Made by a program: the position numbers and the translations under genes. From Thermodesulfobacteriota bacterium (lineage in GTDB: Bacteria; Desulfobacterota; DSM-4660; Desulfatiglandales; Desulfatiglandaceae), in assembly GCA_028278625.1 (NCBI GenBank), contig JANQDY010000200.1, forward strand, positions 1-16,552: a stretch of DNA of 16,552 bases, read 5' to 3'. Every line of letters starts with the position of its first letter. The stretch's first letter is position 1. The notes under the pieces are model-generated. The model worked only from the letters and a program-made list of their open reading frames with translations. It did no database searches and was not told where the DNA came from. Below are positions 1 to 6,678 of the stretch, in pieces.

Positions 1-1144
1 CGGTTAGGTTAACCCAAATGACGGATCCATTCTTCCTGATAAACCGTTTTTCCATTGAATAGGTCGTGATTTTGTTTTCCAGTAGCTGATCCACATGAAT
101 AAGATCCGTCTTGAGATCATCGGGATGGGTAATATCCTGCCATCTGAGCGTGAGCAGTTCTTCCCGGCCATGGCCCACAATTTCCGAGAACCGTCTGTTC
201 AATCGCAGAAATGCACCGGATACCGCCGCGTGGCATATGCCCACCGCCGCCTGCTCAAAGGTACTTCTGAATCGCAACTCACTCTCCCGCAGCTTTTGTT
301 CATTCTGCTTTTGCTCAGTAAGATCGCGGACAACGGCGACCCTGAGCTGCTCCCCTTTGTATGTTAGAAAAGCCGGGCGAACCTCCACGGGAAATACATG
401 TCCGTCTTTTCTCAAAGCCGTCACTTCATACCGGGCCACGTCACCTTCACTCACACGTCTTTTCACCATCTCGACAGATTCAGGGGTCAATGTCTTTTGG
501 ATAATATTCGTTCCCTTCAATTCCTTTTCTTCGTAACCGGACATCCGGTAATACTGGTCATTGGCGAAGACCAACTCTCCGTCTTTGTGAAGAACGATGG
601 CCTCGGTTGCGAGGTTGGCAAGCATCCGAAAATCCCGCTCACTTTCCTTTAGCCGCTCTTCGGCCCGCTTCTGTTCAGTGATATCCACCCATTGGCACAC
701 CACGTTCCTCAGTTGACCCTCGGTGTCCAAGATGGGGAACATGGATACATCGATGATCATGTCCCGTGCCCCTTGGAAATCCACCTTTCCGGCCAGGGCG
801 GCTTTCCAGGGAATGCTGAGCCTTGCGGGCACGCGCGCTTCGAATACGGCTCTTATCTTGGACATGACACCCGGTATTTCAAGATTCTCGTCATTAAACA
901 CGTTGTACTTCCCGACGATCTGATCGTCGGTCAGCCGGATGGTTTCACGCAGAGAGCGGTTTGTGCGGATGATCGTTCCCTCTTTGTCGGAAACCCACAT
1001 GGAAAAGGGGCTCATGTCCAGTACCGCATCGAGAAACAGCATGGACGACGTGACGTCTTTTTTTGCCTGCTTGAGTGCGGATTCCGACTTCTCCAATTCC
1101 CGAACCCTTTGGGCCAGTTCATCATAGGTCGGCTTCACAGTCAT
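1..1144 (-). CDS. Multi-PAS sensor protein, N-terminal part (runs off left edge)
   Basis: The minus-strand frame is open from the ATG at 1144 down to base 1, giving 381 codons with no stop. Residues 1-30 (starting MTVKPTYDELAQRVRELEKS) look like a coiled coil common at the N-terminus of sensor proteins in sulfate reducers. Three PAS modules follow: about 35-160 (ends VDITEQKR), 170-280 (ends VRDLTEQKQ) and 290 onward, the last with the PAS_3-like ITHPDDL motif at 338-344. There is no signal peptide or membrane segment in the visible part, so it is probably cytoplasmic. The output domain (histidine kinase, GGDEF or other) lies outside the window. Ribosome-binding site is weak (ACAGG). It probably senses a small ligand or redox state; nothing ties it to the plus-strand cluster. 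Confidence 0.85.
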   Translation of the reverse strand, partial: MTVKPTYDELAQRVRELEKSESALKQAKKDVTSSMLFLDAVLDMSPFSMWVSDKEGTIIRTNRSLRETIRLTDDQIVGKYNVFNDENLEIPGVMSKIRAVFEARVPARLSIPWKAALAGKVDFQGARDMIIDVSMFPILDTEGQLRNVVCQWVDITEQKRAEERLKESERDFRMLANLATEAIVLHKDGELVFANDQYYRMSGYEEKELKGTNIIQKTLTPESVEMVKRRVSEGDVARYEVTALRKDGHVFPVEVRPAFLTYKGEQLRVAVVRDLTEQKQNEQKLRESELRFRSTFEQAAVGICHAAVSGAFLRLNRRFSEIVGHGREELLTLRWQDITHPDDLKTDLIHVDQLLENKITTYSMEKRFIRKNGSVIWVNLT

Positions 1145-1349
1145 GTTAAACCTGTTTTTATTGTTCTTTTTAGTTAAATCCACTTAAATTTCCCTGAATT
1201 ATTGAACTCAGGATGCAAGTGGTATTTGAAAGAATGAATTGAGATTGGGGTTATTCGGTTACAATGTCAGAATATAACAAAAACAAAGAAAGTCAAAACA
1301 TTTTGGTGCCGCGAGGAGGCTAAAAACCGGGACTCCTGAGTCTCTATCC

Positions 1350-2501
1350 CTATTTGCGTTCTATAAAGGGGAGCGTGGACGGTATCACATCTTTACCCAC
1401 GTAAGACACGAGGATCTTTCTCCAGACCGGCATTTCCATCACCTTCATAATCGCTTCGTTCAACGGTCTTCTCAAAGGGCTTTCCGGTGGAAGCGGCAAT
1501 CCGAAGAACTTGGCATTGAACGTCTCCCGCAGCACGGTCAATTGGTTGTGATAATGCTTGTCAATCAGGTAATGCAACGTCGCATAGTCATACACAACCG
1601 CATCCAGCTCTTTTTGGGAAAGCGCTTCTAAAGCGGCTCGAACCGTATCGAAGGGCTCTGGAGAGATGCCGTGCCGTTGAAGATAAAGAGCGCTCCTGGA
1701 AGGCGGGGCCAGGCAGCCCACCCGAATGTCTTTGAGATCATTCAAATCATACCGGGTCTCACGAAGCTGGATGGCGGTGAGGGATGATGTAACGCTGGCC
1801 ATGAAATATGTCACCAGAATAATGGACACAAACATCCACGCGATGGCCACCAGCCGCCCCAGATGTGTTCGAGGAACACTTTCACCGTAGCCCACCGTGG
1901 TCATGGTTTCGGATGAAAGCATTATCGCTTTTAAAAACCCTGCCAGCCCACCTTGTTCTTTTTTCGATTTTTCTCTTCGCCCTTCGCACAGCCAGAAGAT
2001 GAAGGACACGAACAACAGGATTCCCGTTACGGTCAACACCGATTTTAGAAGACTGCTTGCAAGAAAATCCTTCAATAGGGCACCCCAGGCATGGATCCCC
2101 CTTGGCTTGTTAACGGCAACGCCAAAAGAGGCGGAATAGTAGGGTACCGTAAAGTCCACCTTCGCTTCCCTTTCCGCGGTAATCCCGAAAGCGGTTGCCG
2201 CAACGTCGATTTCACCTGAAAGGAGTGAGGGAACGATCTTATTAAGCGGCATGCGTTTGATCTCGTATTTCCAGCCAAGTTCCTTGGCGGCAAGGTGCCA
2301 GATGGCCCAGCTGACACCATGCCACTCGCCTTCTTCGGTCCTTATGGCAAATGGGGGAATCGGATCGATTCCGACCACCAGGGTTTTCCCTTTATAGGGG
2401 TCGGAAATAGGTAAACTATCGGATGCCGAGAATGCCATAAGAGGAAAGCCCAAAATGACGGTCAGCAGCATCACCCAATGGTAAACGGCTCTAAACACCA
2501 T
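1350..2501 (-). CDS. GluR0-type ligand-gated potassium channel (periplasmic binding domain split by a pore)
   Basis: The protein has 383 aa. Residues 1-26 are a signal peptide. Residues 38-130 are the first half of a solute-binding-protein-3 lobe (VVGIDPIPPFA; ITAEREAKVDF, with R111 at the place of the carboxylate-binding arginine of amino-acid binding proteins). Residues 151-173 are a membrane helix, 195-206 a pore helix and filter with TTVGYGE, and 214-240 a second helix ending ASVTSSLTAIQL, like the gating segment of ionotropic glutamate receptors. Residues 250-378 are the second binding lobe. TVGYG is the potassium-selectivity signature. This order is that of prokaryotic glutamate receptor channels, so the likely role is an inner-membrane K+ channel opened by a periplasmic amino-acid-like ligand. 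The ligand is not known. The start is backed by GGAGG a few bases upstream. It is divergent from the carboxylase operon. Confidence 0.85.
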   Translation of the reverse strand: MVFRAVYHWVMLLTVILGFPLMAFSASDSLPISDPYKGKTLVVGIDPIPPFAIRTEEGEWHGVSWAIWHLAAKELGWKYEIKRMPLNKIVPSLLSGEIDVAATAFGITAEREAKVDFTVPYYSASFGVAVNKPRGIHAWGALLKDFLASSLLKSVLTVTGILLFVSFIFWLCEGRREKSKKEQGGLAGFLKAIMLSSETMTTVGYGESVPRTHLGRLVAIAWMFVSIILVTYFMASVTSSLTAIQLRETRYDLNDLKDIRVGCLAPPSRSALYLQRHGISPEPFDTVRAALEALSQKELDAVVYDYATLHYLIDKHYHNQLTVLRETFNAKFFGLPLPPESPLRRPLNEAIMKVMEMPVWRKILVSYVGKDVIPSTLPFIERK

Positions 2502-2591
2502 TTCTCCCTCCGATTAACGGTTTAACCAGCGATCTTTTCTTTTGTCATTTATTTACGGAATTGGGAAGGATCATGAAACGAAAAAAAATCC

Positions 2592-2621
2592 TTGACAAGC
2601 ATTTTTCGGTTTTGCGATAAA
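2592..2621 (+). promoter_or_regulatory. Predicted sigma70-type promoter of the carboxylase operon
   Basis: A perfect -35 TTGACA (2592-2597) is followed 18 bp later by GATAAA (2616-2621) with an extended-10 TG at 2613-2614. An A-run just upstream of the -35 could act as an UP element. The same arrangement recurs at 6281. The predicted start of transcription falls inside the operator at 2624-2649. Confidence 0.6.
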
Positions 2622-2623
2622 CT

Positions 2624-2649
2624 TGAAACTACTTTTCATATTTTGAAAC
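2624..2649. promoter_or_regulatory. Predicted IclR operator, carboxylase operon
   Basis: Three half-sites are seen: TGAAAC (2624-2629), TTTTCA (2633-2638) and TGAAAC (2644-2649), spaced 3 and 5 bp. The site lies just downstream of the -10 element, so a bound protein would block initiation. An extra isolated TGAAAC lies at 2574-2579. Assignment to the IclR protein at 11792 is inferred from recurrence of the motif, including in front of that gene. Confidence 0.65.
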
Positions 2650-2662
2650 AGGCCGATAATGC

Positions 2663-2668
2663 AAGGAG
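2663..2668 (+). promoter_or_regulatory. Ribosome-binding site favouring a TTG start at 2677
   Basis: AAGGAG lies 8 bases before the in-frame TTG at 2677. The upstream in-frame ATG at 2659 has only a poor ACAGG before it, and the good Shine-Dalgarno would lie inside its own first codons. Confidence 0.5.
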
Positions 2669-2676
2669 ATAAGGGT

Positions 2677-4224
2677 TTGGAATGGCTGCAGCGCGACAAT
2701 TTAAAGACATTGGACGTGATGAAGGAGACGGCACTTATAGGTGGTGGCGCGAAACGTATCGCCACACAGCACCAAAAGCACAAGCTGAGTGCTCGAGAGC
2801 GAATCGACCTTCTACTTGACCGGGATTCTTTTGAGGAATTCGACCAACTTAAGACCGGTCAGGGCGCCTTAGGGGAAGCCGAGTATCCGGGAGACGGCGT
2901 CATAACCGGCCATGGCACCATCGACGGTCGGGAAGTCTGCATCTTCAGCCAGGATTTCACCATTCTGGGCGGTTCCCTGGGTGAAGCCCATTCCGGCAAG
3001 ATCAGCAAAATAATGGATCATGCCGTTCGAGTCGGCGCACCGATCATCGGACTCAACGATTCCGGCGGAGCCCGCATTCAGGAGGGTGTTGATGCCCTTG
3101 CCGCCTATGGGGAGATTTTCTGCCGAAACGTCATGGCCAGCGGCGTCGTGCCTCAGATTTCCTGCATCATGGGACCGTGTGCGGGAGGAGCCGTATACAG
3201 CCCTTCCATGACCGATTTCACCTTTATGGTGGATCAGTCGTCCTTTATGTTCGTGACAGGTCCCAACGTGGTGAAAACAGTGACCCACCAGGAAATCTCC
3301 TCCGAGGACCTAGGAGGCGCCACCGTTCACAGTGAGATCAGTGGTGTGGCCCATTTCATGCTTCCCAATGATATTCTCTGCCTTCGCCATGTGCGTCAAC
3401 TCATCAACTACCTGCCGTCCAACAACCAACAAACAGCACCGATTCTAGACCTGCGCGATCCGGCCGATCGTATTGATCCGGCCCTCGATTATCTGGTTCC
3501 CGCAAATCCCAATCAGTCCTACGACATGAAGATCCTGATCACTTCGATTCTGGACGGCGCTGAATTTCTGGAGGTCCAGCCGCATTTTGCAAAGAACTTG
3601 ATCGTTGGTTTCGGGCGCCTGGGGGGCCAGACCATCGGACTCATCGCCAATCAACCGGCGGTGCTGGCGGGCGTTCTGGATGTCAACGCCTCCAATAAGG
3701 GGGCTCGATTCGTTCGTTTCTGCGATGCTTTCAATATTCCCTTGATAACACTGGTTGATGTACCGGGATTTATGCCGGGCCCCGAACAGGAACACGGCGG
3801 TATCATTCGACACGGCGCCAAACTCCTGTATGCTTTTGTGGAGGCGACCGTCCCCAGAATTACGGTGATCCTTCGCAAGGCTTACGGAGGGGCCTACGTG
3901 GTGATGAGTTCCAAACACATCCGCTGCGACATCAATTATGCCTGGCCCACCGCCGAGATTGCCGTGCTGGGTCCCAAAGGCGCCGCCGAGATCATTTATC
4001 GGAAGGAGATCAAGAACTCCGACGATCCCAACAAAACACTATCGGAAAAAACGGAAGAGTACCGCCGGGTTTTTGCAAATCCGTTTCTGGCTGCCAAAAA
4101 GGGGTATATTGATGATGTCATCAGCCCCAGTACAACGCGGATGCGATTGATCAGAAGTCTTCAGTTTCTTGAAAATAAAAAGATCACCAATCCTAACAGA
4201 AAACACGGGAACATCCCGTTATGA
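2677..4224 (+). CDS. Acyl-CoA carboxylase carboxyltransferase (beta) subunit, propionyl-CoA type
   Basis: About 515 aa from the TTG start (521 aa if the ATG at 2659 is used), the usual length for this family. It transfers carboxylate from carboxybiotin to an acyl-CoA. The N-terminal crotonase-like half has [26 protein letters not shown] and [21 protein letters not shown] (oxyanion hole near 167-171). The C-terminal half has [20 protein letters not shown] and [11 protein letters not shown] (second oxyanion hole near 402-406). The [11 protein letters not shown] form marks the propionyl-CoA carboxylase/transcarboxylase 12S group rather than methylcrotonyl-CoA carboxylase. The residue after GGAY is Val, where propionyl-CoA carboxylases I know have Asp, so the substrate may not be propionyl-CoA. 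It overlaps the next gene by ATGA. The gene set (separate biotin carboxylase, no membrane decarboxylase subunits) supports an ATP-driven carboxylase. Confidence 0.9.
   Translation: MEWLQRDNLKTLDVMKETALIGGGAKRIATQHQKHKLSARERIDLLLDRDSFEEFDQLKTGQGALGEAEYPGDGVITGHGTIDGREVCIFSQDFTILGGSLGEAHSGKISKIMDHAVRVGAPIIGLNDSGGARIQEGVDALAAYGEIFCRNVMASGVVPQISCIMGPCAGGAVYSPSMTDFTFMVDQSSFMFVTGPNVVKTVTHQEISSEDLGGATVHSEISGVAHFMLPNDILCLRHVRQLINYLPSNNQQTAPILDLRDPADRIDPALDYLVPANPNQSYDMKILITSILDGAEFLEVQPHFAKNLIVGFGRLGGQTIGLIANQPAVLAGVLDVNASNKGARFVRFCDAFNIPLITLVDVPGFMPGPEQEHGGIIRHGAKLLYAFVEATVPRITVILRKAYGGAYVVMSSKHIRCDINYAWPTAEIAVLGPKGAAEIIYRKEIKNSDDPNKTLSEKTEEYRRVFANPFLAAKKGYIDDVISPSTTRMRLIRSLQFLENKKITNPNRKHGNIPL
4205..4219 (+). 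other. Hairpin immediately before the biotin carboxylase start codon
   Basis: ACGGGA (4205-4210) and TCCCGT (4214-4219) form a perfect 6-bp stem with a 3-nt loop. It ends one base before the ATG at 4221 and lies inside the last codons of the carboxyltransferase gene. No separate Shine-Dalgarno is visible, which fits translation of the second gene being coupled to the first. Confidence 0.45.
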
Positions 4225-6242
4225 GCAATGCCATGTTCAAAAAAATACTGATAGCCAACCGTGGCGAAATTGCCGTCCGGATCATCCGAACCTGCAAAAG
4301 ACTGGGTGTCCAATCGGTGGCGGTTTTCTCGGAAATCGATCAACGTTCTCTGCATGTCCGGGCAGCGGACGAAGCCGTATACGTGGGCCCGGCCCCATCC
4401 GAGAAGTCTTATCTGAACAAAGAGAAGATCATTGAGGCAGCCCTTCGAACCGGATGCGAGGCCATTCATCCCGGTTACGGTTTTCTTTCCGAGAACGCCT
4501 TGTTCGCCCAAATGGTTGCCGAATCCGGTCTGATTTATATCGGCCCTCCGCCCCGCGTCATTGCCACCCTCGGCGACAAGATCGCTTCCAAGGCCCTGGC
4601 CGCCAAGGCCGGAGTGCCGGCGGTTCCCGGACACAATGAACCCCTTTCCGATCCTGATTCCATTATAAGTATCGCCGCTCAAGTGGGTTACCCGATTCTG
4701 CTCAAACCGGCTGCCGGAGGGGGCGGTCGCGGCATGCGCATCGTTTTTCAGAAGGAAGGGCTGATGGAGGCGTTAAAGGCGGGACAGGAAGAAACGCGCA
4801 AGGCCTTTGGCGATGACAGACTCTTCATCGAACGATTCGTTGAAAACCCCCGTCACATCGAAGTTCAAATCATGGCAGACGCCGAGGGGAAGGTGCTCTC
4901 TCTGGGCGAGCGCGAATGCTCCATCCAGCGACGGTATCAGAAGGTCATTGAAGAAGCCCCCTCACCGGCTTTAACGGCTGAAACGAGAAATCGGGTCGGG
5001 GAATTGGCATGTGCTCTGGCGAGGGAGGCGGGATATGTTAACGCCGGTACTGTTGAGTTTATTCTGGATCCCGCGGGTGAGTTCCTTTTCCTTGAAATGA
5101 ACACCCGGCTGCAAGTGGAGCATCCGGTGACGGAACTGGTCACCGGCAAGGACCTGGTGGAACTGCAACTGCGCATTGCCGCAGGGGAGCCCCTGCCCTT
5201 TGGTCAGAAAGATATCCAAATCAGCGGCTGGGCCATTGAAGCGCGCGTCTGTGCGGAGGATTCTGAACGAAATTTTCTCCCTTCCACGGGAATGATCACC
5301 CGCTATTCCGAACCCCGCGGAAAACACGTCCGCATTGACAGCGGCATCAGCGCCGGCAGCAATATCAGCGTCTATTACGATTCCATGCTGACCAAAGCCA
5401 TTTGCTGGGGCGAAACCCGGGAACAAGCGAGAAAACGGCTCGTCAGTGCCCTCAACCGGTTCCATATGGAGGGAATCGTATCCAACGTTCATTTTGCCAA
5501 CGCGATTATCAACCATCCCGCATTTGTAAAAGGTCATCTGTCGACCCGCTTCATTGAAGATCATTTTGAGCATGGAAAGATGATCCTCGAAGATCCGGAA
5601 GAAAACCGGGAGAGGACCGTCATCGCCGCCACCCTGGTCTTTCACAATCGTAAGAATCTGGTTCGGGAATCCTTGAAGCCGATGATTTCACGGGTGGGCC
5701 AGATCCACGAAGAAACCCCGTGGACCCATTATGTGGTCAAAGGCGACAATCATGTTTACCATATCCGACTCATGGGCCAAATGGATTCCCAGCAATGGGA
5801 GATTGAAATCAATGATCACAAGTACAGCGTCAAAACCCCGCCTTTTGAATTTTATCGCCGCCGCCTGCGCCTTGAGATCGACGGGGAAACAAACTACTTC
5901 CTCATGCAGTACAGGGAGAACTTCATCTGGGTCGCCCATTGCGGCCTTACCGGAACCCTTGAGATATATACCCCGGGCGAATGGGAACTGGCCCGCTACA
6001 TGCCAAAAATTAAAAGGGGCGCTTCAGACAACCTGCTCGTTTCCCCCATGCCGGGTCTCGTGGTGGATATCAGCGTAAAGCCGGGAGAGCGGGTCTATAA
6101 AGGACAGGACCTTGTGGTAATAGAGTCCATGAAGATGGAAGCGGGTGTTGCCTCGCCACGGGACGGGGTGGTTGGCGATATTCATGTTGAAAGCGGTCAG
6201 GCGGTTGATACCGGGGATGCCATGATCACTTTCAGCGGATAG
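4221..6242 (+). CDS. Acyl-CoA carboxylase alpha subunit: biotin carboxylase fused to biotin carrier
   Basis: The protein has 673 aa, the size of PccA-type subunits. It uses ATP and bicarbonate to carboxylate its own biotin, which then visits the beta subunit. Biotin carboxylase occupies about 5-450: [24 protein letters not shown] (83-92), the ATP-grasp glycine loop GGGGRG (166-171), and [14 protein letters not shown] with E292, N294, the catalytic-type R296 and E300. Residues about 465-600 fill the place of the subunit-contact (BT) domain and are the least conserved part. The biotinyl domain starts near 604 (SPMPGLV) and has ESMKMEA with biotin-accepting K638, 35 residues from the end as usual. 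The start overlaps the upstream stop by 4 bases; MFKK at the fifth codon (4233) is an alternative. Confidence 0.93.
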   Translation: MSNAMFKKILIANRGEIAVRIIRTCKRLGVQSVAVFSEIDQRSLHVRAADEAVYVGPAPSEKSYLNKEKIIEAALRTGCEAIHPGYGFLSENALFAQMVAESGLIYIGPPPRVIATLGDKIASKALAAKAGVPAVPGHNEPLSDPDSIISIAAQVGYPILLKPAAGGGGRGMRIVFQKEGLMEALKAGQEETRKAFGDDRLFIERFVENPRHIEVQIMADAEGKVLSLGERECSIQRRYQKVIEEAPSPALTAETRNRVGELACALAREAGYVNAGTVEFILDPAGEFLFLEMNTRLQVEHPVTELVTGKDLVELQLRIAAGEPLPFGQKDIQISGWAIEARVCAEDSERNFLPSTGMITRYSEPRGKHVRIDSGISAGSNISVYYDSMLTKAICWGETREQARKRLVSALNRFHMEGIVSNVHFANAIINHPAFVKGHLSTRFIEDHFEHGKMILEDPEENRERTVIAATLVFHNRKNLVRESLKPMISRVGQIHEETPWTHYVVKGDNHVYHIRLMGQMDSQQWEIEINDHKYSVKTPPFEFYRRRLRLEIDGETNYFLMQYRENFIWVAHCGLTGTLEIYTPGEWELARYMPKIKRGASDNLLVSPMPGLVVDISVKPGERVYKGQDLVVIESMKMEAGVASPRDGVVGDIHVESGQAVDTGDAMITFSG

Positions 6243-6280
6243 ATCTTACAACTGTAAAAAGGGACAACCCAAAAAAATCC

Positions 6281-6309
6281 TTGACAAGAATTATTTGATT
6301 TGCGATAAA
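6281..6309 (+). promoter_or_regulatory. Predicted sigma70-type promoter of the ABC importer operon
   Basis: TTGACA (6281-6286) is followed 17 bp later by GATAAA (6304-6309), with TG at 6301-6302 as an extended -10. An A-run lies at 6271-6277. The element closely matches the promoter at 2592, including the 32-bp distance from TTGACA to the first operator half-site. It would give a leader of about 360 nt. Confidence 0.6.
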
Positions 6310-6312
6310 TCT

Positions 6313-6338
6313 TGAAACAATTTTTCATTATATGAAAC
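6313..6338. promoter_or_regulatory. Predicted IclR operator, importer operon (promoter-proximal)
   Basis: Half-sites are TGAAAC (6313-6318), TTTTCA (6322-6327) and TGAAAC (6333-6338), with the same 3- and 5-bp spacers as at 2624. The site covers the predicted transcription start. Confidence 0.65.
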
Positions 6339-6678
6339 GCTTGTTCCGAAGGTCGTTTTCGGGGTGAGCACGACTCAGCTTGCCGCCATGGCCTCGCGTA
6401 CGCTTGAACGGCAGTCGTCAGGTAGGCCGGAAGCCAATAACAGTATTATTTTACAGGTGCGGATTTGCATTTAGAGGGAGTCCCTGTTTTTCATGAAATG
6501 ATCTGAGGCTTTTTTTTGGGCTCATACAAAAACGCCGTTTCATTATTTGAAACTTCAGGCGTTATCAAGAAGGAAGGAGGTGGAAACCAACAAATAGGTG
6601 GCGCACGGATTTTAGAGCGCATTTTGAGCGATTGTAACAGCGTTTTTCTACAGAAACTTTTGCGTAATGGAGATGGAT
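6339..6678 (+). other. Long untranslated leader of the importer operon
   Basis: I see no convincing gene in the 436 bases between the carboxylase stop and the binding-protein start at 6679. If the promoter at 6281 is used, most of this is leader RNA. It contains several inverted repeats: CCGAA (6346-6350) with TTCGG (6358-6362), and ACGACT (6370-6375) with AGTCGT (6413-6418), the latter flanking an inner TGCCG (6381-6385) and CGGCA (6409-6413). It also has an eight-T run at 6510-6517, a second operator at 6528-6553, and a perfect Shine-Dalgarno AAGGAGGTG (6574-6582) with no usable start codon after it. I do not recognise a known riboswitch. Confidence 0.4.
6528..6553. promoter_or_regulatory. 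Second predicted IclR operator in the importer leader
   Basis: The strong palindrome is GTTTCA (6537-6542), 5 bp, TGAAAC (6548-6553). At the expected 3-bp spacing upstream is a degenerate half AAAAAC (6528-6533). The centre is 215 bp from the operator at 6313. No promoter with good -35/-10 elements is visible next to it, so it may be an auxiliary site for looping or a roadblock. Confidence 0.55.

Noticed and set aside
692..1177. 161-codon plus-strand open frame
   Set aside because: It lies antisense to the PAS sensor, whose reading frame has clear domain matches.
1323..1340. GACTC-CT-GAGTC with a neighbouring T-run on the minus strand as a terminator for the channel gene
   Set aside because: Only 5 bp with a 2-base gap, too short to form a stable hairpin.
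2574..2579. Isolated TGAAAC upstream of the carboxylase promoter as a full operator
   Set aside because: Single half-site only; noted as an extra half but not counted.
2677..4224. Methylcrotonyl-CoA carboxylase beta or sodium-pump decarboxylase alpha subunit
   Set aside because: The [11 protein letters not shown] motif is of the propionyl-CoA carboxylase type, and the adjacent biotin carboxylase with no membrane subunits argues against a decarboxylase.
6388..6474. 28-codon open frame ATG...TAG in the importer leader
   Set aside because: No ribosome-binding site, it overlaps an inverted repeat, and the peptide resembles nothing I know.
6489..6498. TTTCATGAAA as another operator copy
   Set aside because: Half-sites abut with no spacer and there is no third half; it does not fit the pattern of the other sites.
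6510..6517. Eight-T run as an intrinsic terminator or attenuator
   Set aside because: No GC-rich stem lies directly before it; the nearest inverted repeat is a weak AGGGA/TCCCT about 30 bases upstream.
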